NCBI GenBank assembly: GCA_002104985.1
Contig: MCGO01000143.1
Coordinates: 1 to 64,000, forward strand
Direction: 5' to 3'
Source of the DNA: Rhizoclosmatium globosum
Taxonomy: Eukaryota > Chytridiomycota > Chytridiomycetes > Chytridiales > Chytriomycetaceae
DNA length: 64,000 bases
Below are positions 1 to 9,986 of this stretch, in pieces. A model generated the notes under the pieces. The model saw only the letters and a program-made list of their open reading frames with translations. It did no database searches and was not told the DNA's origin. Both the position numbers and the translations under genes were made by a program. Numbering within the stretch: the first letter of the stretch is position 1; every line of letters begins with the position of its first letter.

Positions 1-1662
1 CTTCTATCTGCCATGTTTAATCAAATCTTTGTCTCTGGAATTATCCCCGAACAATGGAAAGCCTTCACCACAGTCCTTATCCCGAAATCAAGCACCCCGC
101 CAGCAAACCCGTCTCCTCGACTTCCGTCCCATTGGTCTTAGTAACATCCTCCGTCTCCTCTACGAAAAACATCTTCTTGTATATCTAAAACAGTTCACTT
201 CCCTCCACCCTAGCCAACAGGGTTTCGTCAAAAATCGCTCAACTATCTGTAACCTGAATTGGGCCGCCAACACTTCCCACCAGTCCACTCGAACACTCCT
301 TCTCGACTTCCACAAAGCCTATGACACCGTTGACATCCACATCCTCCTCTTCAAACTTGAACAAAATATTCGCTCCACTGGTCACTGTCCCATTCTTCTA
401 CAACTCCTTGCAGCCATCCATCAACTCTTCTCCACCACTTTTACCAAAATCTGCATCAACTCCAAACTCTCTCGTACAATCCGCCGCAGCCGTGGCCTCC
501 CACAAGGCTCTACCTTAGCCCCACTTCTCTTCAACATCTTCATCAACGACCTTGCCCATCTCTTAGACAACACCTTCCCCCCACAGAGGCAACACTCCTA
601 CATCTCTCTTTGCCGATGATGTGGCCGTCAGAACAAACTCCAACGAAAATCTCCAAATTGCCTTTACCGAAATCTCCCGCTGGTGCCAACAGAATCGTAT
701 GTCCCTCTCTCCAACTAAGTGCTTTACTATCAACTACTCTGGTCCCGCCCTCATCTACAACAACACTCGAATTGCAAACACTAACTCTCACAAATACCTT
801 GGTATCAACATTTCTACTTCAGGCCCCTTGTTCTATCAGTACTACACTGGCAAGATTCACCAAGCTCGTCAAACCTTCCAGAAACTCTCGAACTCGCCTT
901 TCGCTCGCTTTTGGCATCCCCACCACCGCCGAAACATATTCTTCTCACTTATCCGTTCACGATGGGAATATGCCACTCCTCTCGCAATGGCTGTACTTAC
1001 CCAACAGCAGCTCTCTTCTCTAGACTATCTTGGTACTACACTCATCAACTCTGTCTGCCAGTGGATCTTCAAGCCATTTCAACAACACCTGCCTCTACCT
1101 GTGCCATCTCCACAAGTTCGCTACCTACTTGGAATCCAGACGTACCGCGATCGTGCCAACTACCTTGTCGCCCTTCTAGCCGCAAAGCCTCCAACACTCA
1201 TCCCTACACTTTCACCCGATGCTTGTACTCTCACAACCTTTCTTCGACACTTGCCTCTTGTCAACCAAATTCGTACGTACTTCCATCAATCCGACGAACT
1301 TGACTTGAAAACCGCATCAAACGATACTTCCGCGACCAAGAAATCCACTCGAACCAGCAACTTAAGCACATTATCTTCAAACCTTTTCAGGAATGGCAAA
1401 CGTTCTCAAACACTCTCAACTCACAGCTTCACAACAGTCTGCCCTTGTTCGTCACAACTTGTCTCTAGCCCACCGGCCAGACCCTCTTGTCACCAAAGCC
1501 CTAGCCAAGAACGATCTTGTATTTGCTTACCGCCGACTTGTATTTCTTCGCCAACTCTGAATACTCTTGAAACTCTAACTTCTTTCGACTCTTGCTTTTC
1601 AATCTTATTCTAACCTAAACTCTGTTGGTATCCACGGAATAAAGAATGTTCAAAAAAAAAAA
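1..1662 (+). mobile_element. LINE (non-LTR retrotransposon) 3' part, decayed, with poly(A) tail
   Basis: This is the 3' part of a non-LTR retrotransposon that enters from the left edge. Reverse transcriptase motifs are readable but lie in three frames: WKAFTTVLIPKS near 55-90, DFRPIGLSN from about 118, the AYDTVD block near 318, GLPQGSTLAPLLFNIFIND near 495-550, and the catalytic FADDVAV near 607-630. At least two frameshifts (about 90-118 and about 600-620) break the ORF, so the copy is dead. After the RT come a thumb-like part and a degraded tail. An AATAAA signal at 1638-1643 is followed by 11 A residues at 1652-1662. The poly(A) abuts telomere repeats with no other host DNA between, so the element was primed on a telomere. 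The clade (Tad, CR1-like or other) cannot be set from this fragment. Confidence 0.85.
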
Positions 1663-1676
1663 TAACCCTAACCCTA
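1663..1676 (+). repeat. Telomere repeat tract between LINE and truncated PLE
   Basis: The tract reads TAACCCTAACCCTA, the C-rich strand of TTAGGG telomere repeats. It sits exactly between the LINE poly(A) and the 5' truncation point of the first PLE copy. The last bases (CTA) are also present in the PLE, so the join shows microhomology. Confidence 0.9.
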
Positions 1677-2381
1677 CACACCCGCTGCTACCAAAAGTCC
1701 CTCAACACATACACATACATAACCAACCAATCCAAACACCCAGCCTCACTCAAACGAGGCTTCATCAAGGGCGAACTCATACGCTACGCCCGAGCCAGCT
1801 CCAACGAAACCGACTACATCCATCTACGCAATCTCTTTCGCGCCCGACTATCAAACGAGGATACACTCGATCTTTCATTAACCTAGTATTCGCATCAGTC
1901 CACTACAACAAACGACAAACATACCTGACTCCCACAACACCACCAATAACCACCGCCGACCCAACCCCTAACATCGCACCCTTCGTCATCCGATACAACA
2001 ACCGCATCCACACACTGCAACTAGGACGACTACTACACTCCTTCAACTCAGCACTCGCGACTGACGACTCATGGCCCAACCCGCCTCGAACACTACTCTC
2101 GCTACGCTCCAACCCTAACCTAGCCACTATCAGTACAGACACCCGCTACCCAAAGATCAACACGAAACGACTCACATGAAACAGATCCGAAACCACACCC
2201 CCCGAACACCTTCACATTTGTCAGAAGATTGACCCTTTCCTTCAAGAAAAAATTGCCACGTGTTTCAGATTTACTTGTTTCATCCATTTTTTTACTCCTT
2301 GATGTTTCATGCATTATTCCGTTGAAAAGTCCTTAAAAGGACGAAACGTACACTTTAGTATCAATAAAAACGAACTACGTA
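1674..2381 (+). mobile_element. 5'-truncated Penelope-like element, unit 1
   Basis: The sequence matches 5293-6001 of the next unit almost perfectly. It keeps only the last part of the RT ORF (C-terminal end at about 2179), the 3' untranslated stretch and the hammerhead motif. One C is missing near 1853 relative to the other two copies, which shifts the frame of the RT remnant. Its left end is capped by telomere repeats, as expected when reverse transcription from the 3' end stops early and telomerase then heals the end. Confidence 0.9.
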
Positions 2382-2389
2382 CGGGAATA
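2315..2389 (+). ncRNA. Type I hammerhead ribozyme motif, copy 1
   Basis: Read from the sequence: stem I strands TATTCCG (2315-2321) and CGGGAATA (2382-2389, one bulged G); core TTGAAAA at 2322-2328; stem II GTCC/GGAC with loop TTAAAA; the GAAA core; stem III ACGTA/TACGT closing a large loop; cleavage triplet GTA ending at 2381. The expected core is CTGANGA. Here positions 3 and 8 are T and A, which keeps the known 3-8 base pair as U-A in place of C-G. Hammerheads in the pseudo-LTRs of PLEs are established. Activity of this variant is inferred. Confidence 0.75.
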
Positions 2390-2783
2390 CAGCTATTCAA
2401 GAAACATCAAGACTCATAACTGCTTAACCACATTCAATCGATCGAACCCTCCTTGCCTAACAACAAGAAAACAAACTACTTAACCACAATCGATTGAACT
2501 CTAACCTAGCCGCAAGTTTATTCGAACCCTAAACCAGCCGCAAGACACATCTCTCCAAGCCACTAAACCAGTCTCCAAGCCACTAAACAAGCCACTAAAC
2601 CAGCCACTAAAAACCGTACCGCACGCACTAAAAACCCTACCGCACCCATTTCACTACAAGCTCTTCTCTGCCGCCGCCACAACCAAGCCGCATCGAGATT
2701 AATCAGATAACTTTTGACCAAACACGCTCATCCAAACCCTAACCCATCGGTCAATTCTGAAGCCACCCCTGCTACTTAAACAG

Positions 2784-3893
2784 ATGCAAAACCCTAGCTT
2801 TCAAATGGAACATCCTATCCCATTAGTCATCAACCCCTTCAAATCCCTATCCCGGCTACCACCAAATACAACATCTTACGACTCAGACAGACAACCAATC
2901 TCTAACCAGGAATTGTCAATCATCAACAACCACGCCCTAAAATGGGCCCGATTAGTCAGTAAAGCCCGAAACCTACACGAAGAACTTACAACTCTCTACA
3001 ACGACCACTCTAATGGCATCACGCCAACCTTTATCAAAATCTCACTTCCACCGACACTCACAAAAAACGAAGACCTCGACGCTTTTACTACAGCCGCCAA
3101 ACTAGGCCTATTTGAACACCACCTGAAACTCAAAATAGCCAAACTCAACCAAATCAACACGGCCCTCTCAGAAGCACCTCAATTATTCTCAGACGAAATC
3201 CAACAAACCCAAATCATACATGACCCATTCACTGCAGATTTAACTATCACGAAACCTTCAGTCAGACACATCTTTTTCCCTACAAACCCACTTTACATCC
3301 ACCTCGCGACCAGCTTTACAAACCACCTAGCAACTTTCGCAACTACAATTAAACAACAAAAAATTAAACAACAAAAAGAAACCGAACGAATCACCTCAAA
3401 ATTAGCCTCTAAAAAGGACACTACTACTTCTAAAATCTTTAAAAACAAGAACCCTACTACTGCCGACGAAAAAATCGACTTATTAGTACAAGCTATCAAC
3501 GATCTATCCCTCCAAAAGAACAGTACTCGCTCTCGATCAAGATCAAGAACCACTCCCAACCCTAACCGTCGCAGATCTCGAACGGCCACCCCATCTCCGG
3601 TCAGACGATCTAATACATATAAAAACACTCAACGAAACTCTCGTTCACGATCACACTCCCGCTCCAACCGCATAAAAGACAACCGCTCCAGATCCAACTC
3701 AAGAACCAGATATAACAACAGAGCCCTTTCCAAACCACGCAATAACAATAGACGATCCAGATCAACCTCCAAAAACAACACCCGCCGAGTACGATTCACA
3801 CCTCCCCAAATTTTTACAAGAGCCGCAACAACAACCCACCAGACAGAAGAAACGGAAGACAAGGACGCAACTAAAAAAACAACAAAAAACTAA
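2784..3893 (+). CDS. PLE ORF1, SR-rich structural protein, 369 aa
   Basis: The N-terminal two thirds are predicted helical and not recognisable by family. The segment around residues 60-130 looks suited to coiled-coil or gag-like packing. From about residue 245 the protein is dense in Arg-Ser dipeptides (SRSRSRT and similar) with Asn and Pro, ending in a basic acidic-mixed tail. SR domains in fungi usually mark nuclear RNA-binding proteins, so a role in packaging the element RNA in the nucleus is inferred. The C-terminus differs from the copy in unit 3 because of a one-base indel at about 3801. The ORF overlaps the RT frame by about 218 nt. Confidence 0.8.
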   Translation: MQNPSFQMEHPIPLVINPFKSLSRLPPNTTSYDSDRQPISNQELSIINNHALKWARLVSKARNLHEELTTLYNDHSNGITPTFIKISLPPTLTKNEDLDAFTTAAKLGLFEHHLKLKIAKLNQINTALSEAPQLFSDEIQQTQIIHDPFTADLTITKPSVRHIFFPTNPLYIHLATSFTNHLATFATTIKQQKIKQQKETERITSKLASKKDTTTSKIFKNKNPTTADEKIDLLVQAINDLSLQKNSTRSRSRSRTTPNPNRRRSRTATPSPVRRSNTYKNTQRNSRSRSHSRSNRIKDNRSRSNSRTRYNNRALSKPRNNNRRSRSTSKNNTRRVRFTPPQIFTRAATTTHQTEETEDKDATKKTTKN

Positions 3894-5799
3894 AAATTAC
3901 TTTAACAGATTCAACTTTATTAAACTTACTTGTCCCTCACTACGCCAACTACCAACCACCTATTCACCCCAAACCGTCTTCAACTTCTCACTCACCAACC
4001 TTACACCTTCTACTCTCAACATACTCGCTCTCGGCACCAAACACATCTTCAACCCCAAACCACTATACACAACCGAAATCCATAACGCCTTCAACTCCTT
4101 CACTAGACGAATTCGCACCCAATTCCAATTTAAAGACGCACCAGTCAATCCACTTGAACCACCCTTCAACCCAAAACTCTGGATCCCCTCAACTACTTTC
4201 GAACCCTACCCTGCCTCAGAATCGATAGAAACACTACTACAAAAGTTCAAAACTTCGCTCGACACTCAAATAACTCAAACACACTTCCGAAACTCCAAAC
4301 CCAATCCCACCATAAACTATATTCGAACCCTCTGCGACCAAAACGACCTCATCATAGTCCAAGCCGACAAAAACCTAGGACTAGCAGTCCTCGATTATGA
4401 ACACTATCAACGCCTAACCAAACTACACCTCAACAATCGCACGTCTTACACCCCAATCACACTAGACGACGAATTTGCCCTTACAATCCAAGAAATCTAC
4501 GATAACTACGCCCAAATCCTAACAACAATCCCCCGACGCTTTACCGGAAAAAACGCCCTCCGATTCCTACACAACACCCTAACTACTACTCACCAACTAC
4601 CTAAATTTCGAACCATTCCTAAACTCCACAAGAACATTCCAACTGGAAAACACCCTAACTTAAACATTCGACCCATCGTAGGCGCAACCAACTGGATCAC
4701 AACCAACGCCAGCATCTACATCACCGAAATTCTCAAACCCTTTTTTGCAAACGACCCCCTACGACCAACCAACTCAACTCAAATCATCAACAACCTCTCA
4801 ACTATCAACACCCCTATCCCGCAAAACTCAATACTATTCTCCTTCGACGTCGTCAACCTCTATGGATCCATGGACATCAACCTAACTACAAACGCCGTCC
4901 ACAAATTCTGCTTACAACACAACCTTCCACCATTCATCCCCAACCTAGTCCACTGGATCCTCGCCAACAACTATTTTACTTTTGAAGACCAAATCTACCA
5001 CCAAAACTACGGAATGGCCATGGGAACCAACATGGCTGTCCTAATCGCCAACGTCTTCCTAACAATCCACTTCGAAGACCACCCACACGTCAAATCCACC
5101 ATAGCCAATTCAACCCACTTTTACGCTCGCTACGTAGACGACATTTTCGGCATCTGGACCGACTCACTCCACAACCTAACCACCTTCTTCAACGACTGCC
5201 AAACCATCGTCCCAGGAATTACATTTACCCTCGTACACTCAAATACCTCCATCGAATTCCTAGACCTCACGATAACACTCAGCAACAACTCACTACACAC
5301 CCGCTGCTACCAAAAGTCCCTCAACACATACACATACATAACCAACCAATCCAAACACCCAGCCTCACTCAAACGAGGCTTCATCAAGGGCGAACTCATA
5401 CGCTACGCCCGAGCCAGCTCCAACGAAACCGACTACATCCATCTACGCAATCTCTTTCGCGCCCGACTATCCAAACGAGGATACACTCGATCTTTCATTA
5501 ACCTAGTATTCGCATCAGTCCACTACAACAAACGACAAACATACCTGACTCCCACAACACCACCAATAACCACCGCCGACCCAACCCCTAACATCGCACC
5601 CTTCGTCATCCGATACAACAACCGCATCCACACACTGCAACTAGGACGACTACTACACTCCTTCAACTCAGCACTCGCGACTGACGACTCATGGCCCAAC
5701 CCGCCTCGAACACTACTCTCGCTACGCTCCAACCCTAACCTAGCCACTATCAGTACAGACACCCGCTACCCAAAGATCAACACGAAACGACTCACATGA
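3676..5799 (+). CDS. PLE reverse transcriptase ORF2, endonuclease-deficient
   Basis: The frame is open from 3676 to the stop at 5797-5799. It has no in-frame ATG before 4870, although the conserved RT begins much earlier: LNILALGTKH near 4018, ADKNLGLAVLD near 4366, KLHK near 4622, RPIV near 4670, FDVVNLYGSM near 4843, GMAMGTN near 5011 and the catalytic YVDD at 5131-5142. The motif pattern is that of Penelope-like RTs (related to telomerase reverse transcriptase). The protein ends after the connector region, with no GIY-YIG domain. Translation probably needs frameshifting from ORF1 (+1 in this copy) or a non-ATG start. I cannot tell which. Confidence 0.85.
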   Translation, partial: KTTAPDPTQEPDITTEPFPNHAITIDDPDQPPKTTPAEYDSHLPKFLQEPQQQPTRQKKRKTRTQLKKQQKTKNYFNRFNFIKLTCPSLRQLPTTYSPQTVFNFSLTNLTPSTLNILALGTKHIFNPKPLYTTEIHNAFNSFTRRIRTQFQFKDAPVNPLEPPFNPKLWIPSTTFEPYPASESIETLLQKFKTSLDTQITQTHFRNSKPNPTINYIRTLCDQNDLIIVQADKNLGLAVLDYEHYQRLTKLHLNNRTSYTPITLDDEFALTIQEIYDNYAQILTTIPRRFTGKNALRFLHNTLTTTHQLPKFRTIPKLHKNIPTGKHPNLNIRPIVGATNWITTNASIYITEILKPFFANDPLRPTNSTQIINNLSTINTPIPQNSILFSFDVVNLYGSMDINLTTNAVHKFCLQHNLPPFIPNLVHWILANNYFTFEDQIYHQNYGMAMGTNMAVLIANVFLTIHFEDHPHVKSTIANSTHFYARYVDDIFGIWTDSLHNLTTFFNDCQTIVPGITFTLVHSNTSIEFLDLTITLSNNSLHTRCYQKSLNTYTYITNQSKHPASLKRGFIKGELIRYARASSNETDYIHLRNLFRARLSKRGYTRSFINLVFASVHYNKRQTYLTPTTPPITTADPTPNIAPFVIRYNNRIHTLQLGRLLHSFNSALATDDSWPNPPRTLLSLRSNPNLATISTDTRYPKINTKRLT

Positions 5800-5934
5800 A
5801 ACAGATCCGAAACCACACCCCCCGAACACCTTCACATTTGTCAGAAGATTGACCCTTTCCTTCAAGAAAAAATTGCCACGTGTTTCAGATTTACTTGTTT
5901 CATCCATTTTTTTACTCCTTGATGTTTCATGCAT

Positions 5935-6009
5935 TATTCCGTTGAAAAGTCCTTAAAAGGACGAAACGTACACTTTAGTATCAATAAAAACGAACTACGT
6001 ACGGGAATA
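5935..6009 (+). ncRNA. Type I hammerhead ribozyme motif, copy 2
   Basis: Identical in sequence to copy 1. Predicted cleavage is between 6001 and 6002. It sits at the head-to-tail junction of units 2 and 3. A transcript through both units would be cut here into unit-length RNA. Confidence 0.75.
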
Positions 6010-6404
6010 CAGCTATTCAAGAAACATCAAGACTCATAACTGCTTAACCACATTCAATCGATCGAACCCTCCTTGCCTAACAACAAGAAAACAAACTACT
6101 TAACCACAATCGATTGAACTCTAACCTAGCCGCAAGTTTATTCGAACCCTAAACCAGCCGCAAGACACATCTCTCCAAGCCACTAAACCAGTCTCCAAGC
6201 CACTAAACAAGCCACTAAACCAGCCACTAAAAACCGTACCGCACGCACTAAAAACCCTACCGCACCCATTTCACTACAAGCTCTTCTCTGCCGCCGCCAC
6301 AACCAAGCCGCATCGAGATTAATCAGATAACTTTTGACCAAACACGCTCATCCAAACCCTAACCCATCGGTCAATTCTGAAGCCACCCCCTGCTACTTAA
6401 ACAG

Positions 6405-7496
6405 ATGCAAAACCCTAGCTTTCAAATGGAACATCCTATCCCATTAGTCATCAACCCCTTCAAATCCCTATCCCGGCTACCACCAAATACAACATCTTAC
6501 GACTCAGACAGACAACCAATCTCTAACCAGGAATTGTCAATCATCAACAACCACGCCCTAAAATGGGCCCGATTAGTCAGTAAAGCCCGAAACCTACACG
6601 AAGAACTTACAACTCTCTACAACGACCACTCTAATGGCATCACGCCAACCTTTATCAAAATCTCACTTCCACCGACACTCACAAAAAACGAAGACCTCGA
6701 CGCTTTTACTACAGCCGCCAAACTAGGCCTATTTGAACACCACCTGAAACTCAAAATAGCCAAACTCAACCAAATCAACACGGCCCTCTCAGAAGCACCT
6801 CAATTATTCTCAGACGAAATCCAACAAACCCAAATCATACATGACCCATTCACTGCAGATTTAACTATCACGAAACCTTCAGTCAGACACATCTTTTTCC
6901 CTACAAACCCACTTTACATCCACCTCGCGACCAGCTTTACAAACCACCTAGCAACTTTCGCAACTACAATTAAACAACAAAAAATTAAACAACAAAAAGA
7001 AACCGAACGAATCACCTCAAAATTAGCCTCTAAAAAGGACACTACTACTTCTAAAATCTTTAAAAACAAGAACCCTACTACTGCCGACGAAAAAATCGAC
7101 TTATTAGTACAAGCTATCAACGATCTATCCCTCCAAAAGAACAGTACTCGCTCTCGATCAAGATCAAGAACCACTCCCAACCCTAACCGTCGCAGATCTC
7201 GAACGGCCACCCCATCTCCGGTCAGACGATCTAATACATATAAAAACACTCAACGAAACTCTCGTTCACGATCACACTCCCGCTCCAACCGCATAAAAGA
7301 CAACCGCTCCAGATCCAACTCAAGAACCAGATATAACAACAGAGCCCTTTCCAAACCACGCAATAACAATAGACGATCCAGATCAACCTCCAAAAACAAC
7401 ACCCGCCGAGTACGATTCACACCCTCCCCAAATTTTTACAAGAGCCGCAACAACAACCCACCAGACAGAAGAAACGGAAGACAAGGACGCAACTAA
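6405..7496 (+). CDS. PLE ORF1, second copy, 363 aa
   Basis: Same protein as the ORF1 of unit 2 up to about residue 338. A one-base insertion near 7422 then moves the reading into another frame and gives a different, shorter C-terminus. Which of the two C-termini is ancestral cannot be decided from two copies. The SR-rich domain is intact. Confidence 0.8.
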   Translation: MQNPSFQMEHPIPLVINPFKSLSRLPPNTTSYDSDRQPISNQELSIINNHALKWARLVSKARNLHEELTTLYNDHSNGITPTFIKISLPPTLTKNEDLDAFTTAAKLGLFEHHLKLKIAKLNQINTALSEAPQLFSDEIQQTQIIHDPFTADLTITKPSVRHIFFPTNPLYIHLATSFTNHLATFATTIKQQKIKQQKETERITSKLASKKDTTTSKIFKNKNPTTADEKIDLLVQAINDLSLQKNSTRSRSRSRTTPNPNRRRSRTATPSPVRRSNTYKNTQRNSRSRSHSRSNRIKDNRSRSNSRTRYNNRALSKPRNNNRRSRSTSKNNTRRVRFTPSPNFYKSRNNNPPDRRNGRQGRN

Positions 7497-9421
7497 AAAA
7501 ACAACAAAAAACTAAAAATTACTTTAACAGATTCAACTTTATTAAACTTACTTGTCCCTCACTACGCCAACTACCAACCACCTATTCACCCCAAACCGTC
7601 TTCAACTTCTCACTCACCAACCTTACACCTTCTACTCTCAACATACTCGCTCTCGGCACCAAACACATCTTCAACCCCAAACCACTATACACAACCGAAA
7701 TCCATAACGCCTTCAACTCCTTCACTAGACGAATTCGCACCCAATTCCAATTTAAAGACGCACCAGTCAATCCACTTGAACCACCCTTCAACCCAAAACT
7801 CTGGATCCCCTCAACTACTTTCGAACCCTACCCTGCCTCAGAATCGATAGAAACGCTACTACAAAAGTTCAAAACTTCGCTCGACACTCAAATAACTCAA
7901 ACACACTTCCGAAACTCCAAACCCAATCCCACCATAAACTATATTCGAACCCTCTGCGACCAAAACGACCTCATCATAGTCCAAGCCGACAAAAACCTAG
8001 GACTAGCAGTCCTCGATTATGAACACTATCAACGCCTAACCAAACTACACCTCAACAATCGCACGTCTTACACCCCAATCACACTAGACGACGAATTTGC
8101 CCTTACAATCCAAGAAATCTACGATAACTACGCCCAAATCCTAACAACAATCCCCCGACGCTTTACCGGAAAAAACGCCCTCCGATTCCTACACAACACC
8201 CTAACTACTACTCACCAACTACCTAAATTTCGAACCATTCCTAAACTCCACAAGAACATTCCAACTGGAAAACACCCTAACTTAAACATTCGACCCATCG
8301 TAGGCGCAACCAACTGGATCACAACCAACGCCAGCATCTACATCACCGAAATTCTCAAACCCTTTTTTGCAAACGACCCCCTACGACCAACCAACTCAAC
8401 TCAAATCATCAACAACCTCTCAACTATCAACACCCCTATCCCGCAAAACTCAATACTATTCTCCTTCGACGTCGTCAACCTCTATGGATCCATGGACATC
8501 AACCTAACTACAAACGCCGTCCACAAATTCTGCTTACAACACAACCTTCCACCATTCATCCCCAACCTAGTCCACTGGATCCTCGCCAACAACTATTTTA
8601 CTTTTGAAGACCAAATCTACCACCAAAACTACGGAATGGCCATGGGAACCAACATGGCTGTCCTAATCGCCAACGTCTTCCTAACAATCCACTTCGAAGA
8701 CCACCCACACGTCAAATCCACCATAGCCAATTCAACCCACTTTTACGCTCGCTACGTAGACGACATTTTCGGCATCTGGACCGACTCACTCCACAACCTA
8801 ACCACCTTCTTCAACGACTGCCAAACCATCGTCCCAGGAATTACATTTACCCTCGTACACTCAAATACCTCCATCGAATTCCTAGACCTCACGATAACAC
8901 TCAGCAACAACTCACTACACACCCGCTGCTACCAAAAGTCCCTCAACACATACACATACATAACCAACCAATCCAAACACCCAGCCTCACTCAAACGAGG
9001 CTTCATCAAGGGCGAACTCATACGCTACGCCCGAGCCAGCTCCAACGAAACCGACTACATCCATCTACGCAATCTCTTTCGCGCCCGACTATCCAAACGA
9101 GGATACACTCGATCTTTCATTAACCTAGTATTCGCATCAGTCCACTACAACAAACGACAAACATACCTGACTCCCACAACACCACCAATAACCACCGCCG
9201 ACCCAACCCCTAACATCGCACCCTTCGTCATCCGATACAACAACCGCATCCACACACTGCAACTAGGACGACTACTACACTCCTTCAACTCAGCACTCGC
9301 GACTGACGACTCATGGCCCAACCCGCCTCGAACACTACTCTCGCTACGCTCCAACCCTAACCTAGCCACTATCAGTACAGACACCCGCTACCCAAAGATC
9401 AACACGAAACGACTCACATGA
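7373..9421 (+). CDS. PLE reverse transcriptase ORF2, second copy
   Basis: Same RT as in unit 2, with YVDD at 8753-8764 and the same C-terminal end before any endonuclease. The frame is open from about 7373 and there is no in-frame ATG before 8492. Relative to ORF1 it lies in the other alternative frame (-1) compared with unit 2 (+1), because of the single-base difference near 7422. Confidence 0.85.
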   Translation, partial: TIQINLQKQHPPSTIHTLPKFLQEPQQQPTRQKKRKTRTQLKKQQKTKNYFNRFNFIKLTCPSLRQLPTTYSPQTVFNFSLTNLTPSTLNILALGTKHIFNPKPLYTTEIHNAFNSFTRRIRTQFQFKDAPVNPLEPPFNPKLWIPSTTFEPYPASESIETLLQKFKTSLDTQITQTHFRNSKPNPTINYIRTLCDQNDLIIVQADKNLGLAVLDYEHYQRLTKLHLNNRTSYTPITLDDEFALTIQEIYDNYAQILTTIPRRFTGKNALRFLHNTLTTTHQLPKFRTIPKLHKNIPTGKHPNLNIRPIVGATNWITTNASIYITEILKPFFANDPLRPTNSTQIINNLSTINTPIPQNSILFSFDVVNLYGSMDINLTTNAVHKFCLQHNLPPFIPNLVHWILANNYFTFEDQIYHQNYGMAMGTNMAVLIANVFLTIHFEDHPHVKSTIANSTHFYARYVDDIFGIWTDSLHNLTTFFNDCQTIVPGITFTLVHSNTSIEFLDLTITLSNNSLHTRCYQKSLNTYTYITNQSKHPASLKRGFIKGELIRYARASSNETDYIHLRNLFRARLSKRGYTRSFINLVFASVHYNKRQTYLTPTTPPITTADPTPNIAPFVIRYNNRIHTLQLGRLLHSFNSALATDDSWPNPPRTLLSLRSNPNLATISTDTRYPKINTKRLT

Positions 9422-9556
9422 AACAGATCCGAAACCACACCCCCCGAACACCTTCACATTTGTCAGAAGATTGACCCTTTCCTTCAAGAAAAAATTGCCA
9501 CGTGTTTCAGATTTACTTGTTTCATCCATTTTTTTACTCCTTGATGTTTCATGCAT

Positions 9557-9631
9557 TATTCCGTTGAAAAGTCCTTAAAAGGACGAAACGTACACTTTAG
9601 TATCAATAAAAACGAACTACGTACGGGAATA
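9557..9631 (+). ncRNA. Type I hammerhead ribozyme motif, copy 3
   Basis: Identical to copies 1 and 2. Predicted cleavage is between 9623 and 9624. Confidence 0.75.
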
Positions 9632-9986
9632 CAGCTATTCAAGAAACATCAAGACTCATAACTGCTTAACCACATTCAATCGATCGAACCCTCCTTGCCT
9701 AACAACAAGAAAACAAACTACTTAACCACAATCGATTGAACTCTAACCTAGCCGCAAGTTTATTCGAACCCTAAACCAGCCGCAAGACACATCTCTCCAA
9801 GCCACTAAACCAGTCTCCAAGCCACTAAACAAGCCACTAAACCAGCCACTAAAAACCGTACCGCACGCACTAAAAACCCTACCGCACCCATTTCACTACA
9901 AGCTCTTCTCTGCCGCCGCCACAACCAAGCCGCATCGAGATTAATCAGATAACTTTTGACCAAACACGCTCATCCAAACCCTAACC
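9624..9986 (+). mobile_element. PLE leader-only segment (3' terminus of the unit 3 transcript)
   Basis: This matches the first 363-364 nt of a full unit (2382-2745). It stops at the internal CCCTAACCC motif instead of continuing into ORF1. It is read as the 3' end of the RNA that gave unit 3: the RNA ran past the hammerhead and ended in the telomere-like motif, which then served as the priming site. Confidence 0.8.

Larger units (their letters stand above)
2382..6001 (+). mobile_element. Complete Penelope-like element, unit 2 (3620 bp)
   Basis: The unit is defined from one predicted hammerhead cleavage site to the next. In order it holds a leader of about 400 nt with a CCCTAACCC motif at 2737-2745, ORF1 (2784-3893), an overlapping RT ORF (3676-5799), a 3' stretch of about 140 nt and the hammerhead. 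It continues into unit 3 without any telomere repeat between them. The two full units differ by only a few substitutions and indels, so the array is young. The RT lacks a GIY-YIG endonuclease, which places it with the telomere-associated endonuclease-deficient PLEs (Athena and Coprina types). Confidence 0.9.
6002..9623 (+). mobile_element. Complete Penelope-like element, unit 3 (3622 bp)
   Basis: A near-identical copy of unit 2. Differences that I can see include an extra C in the C-run before ORF1 (near 6390), an extra C near 7422 within ORF1, and a substitution near 7855. It is followed directly by a leader-only segment beginning at the next hammerhead cleavage site. Confidence 0.9.

Noticed and set aside
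2060..2180. tRNA-like B-box matches (GGTTCGA) on the minus strand of the PLE leader and RT end
   Set aside because: No cloverleaf could be folded around them.
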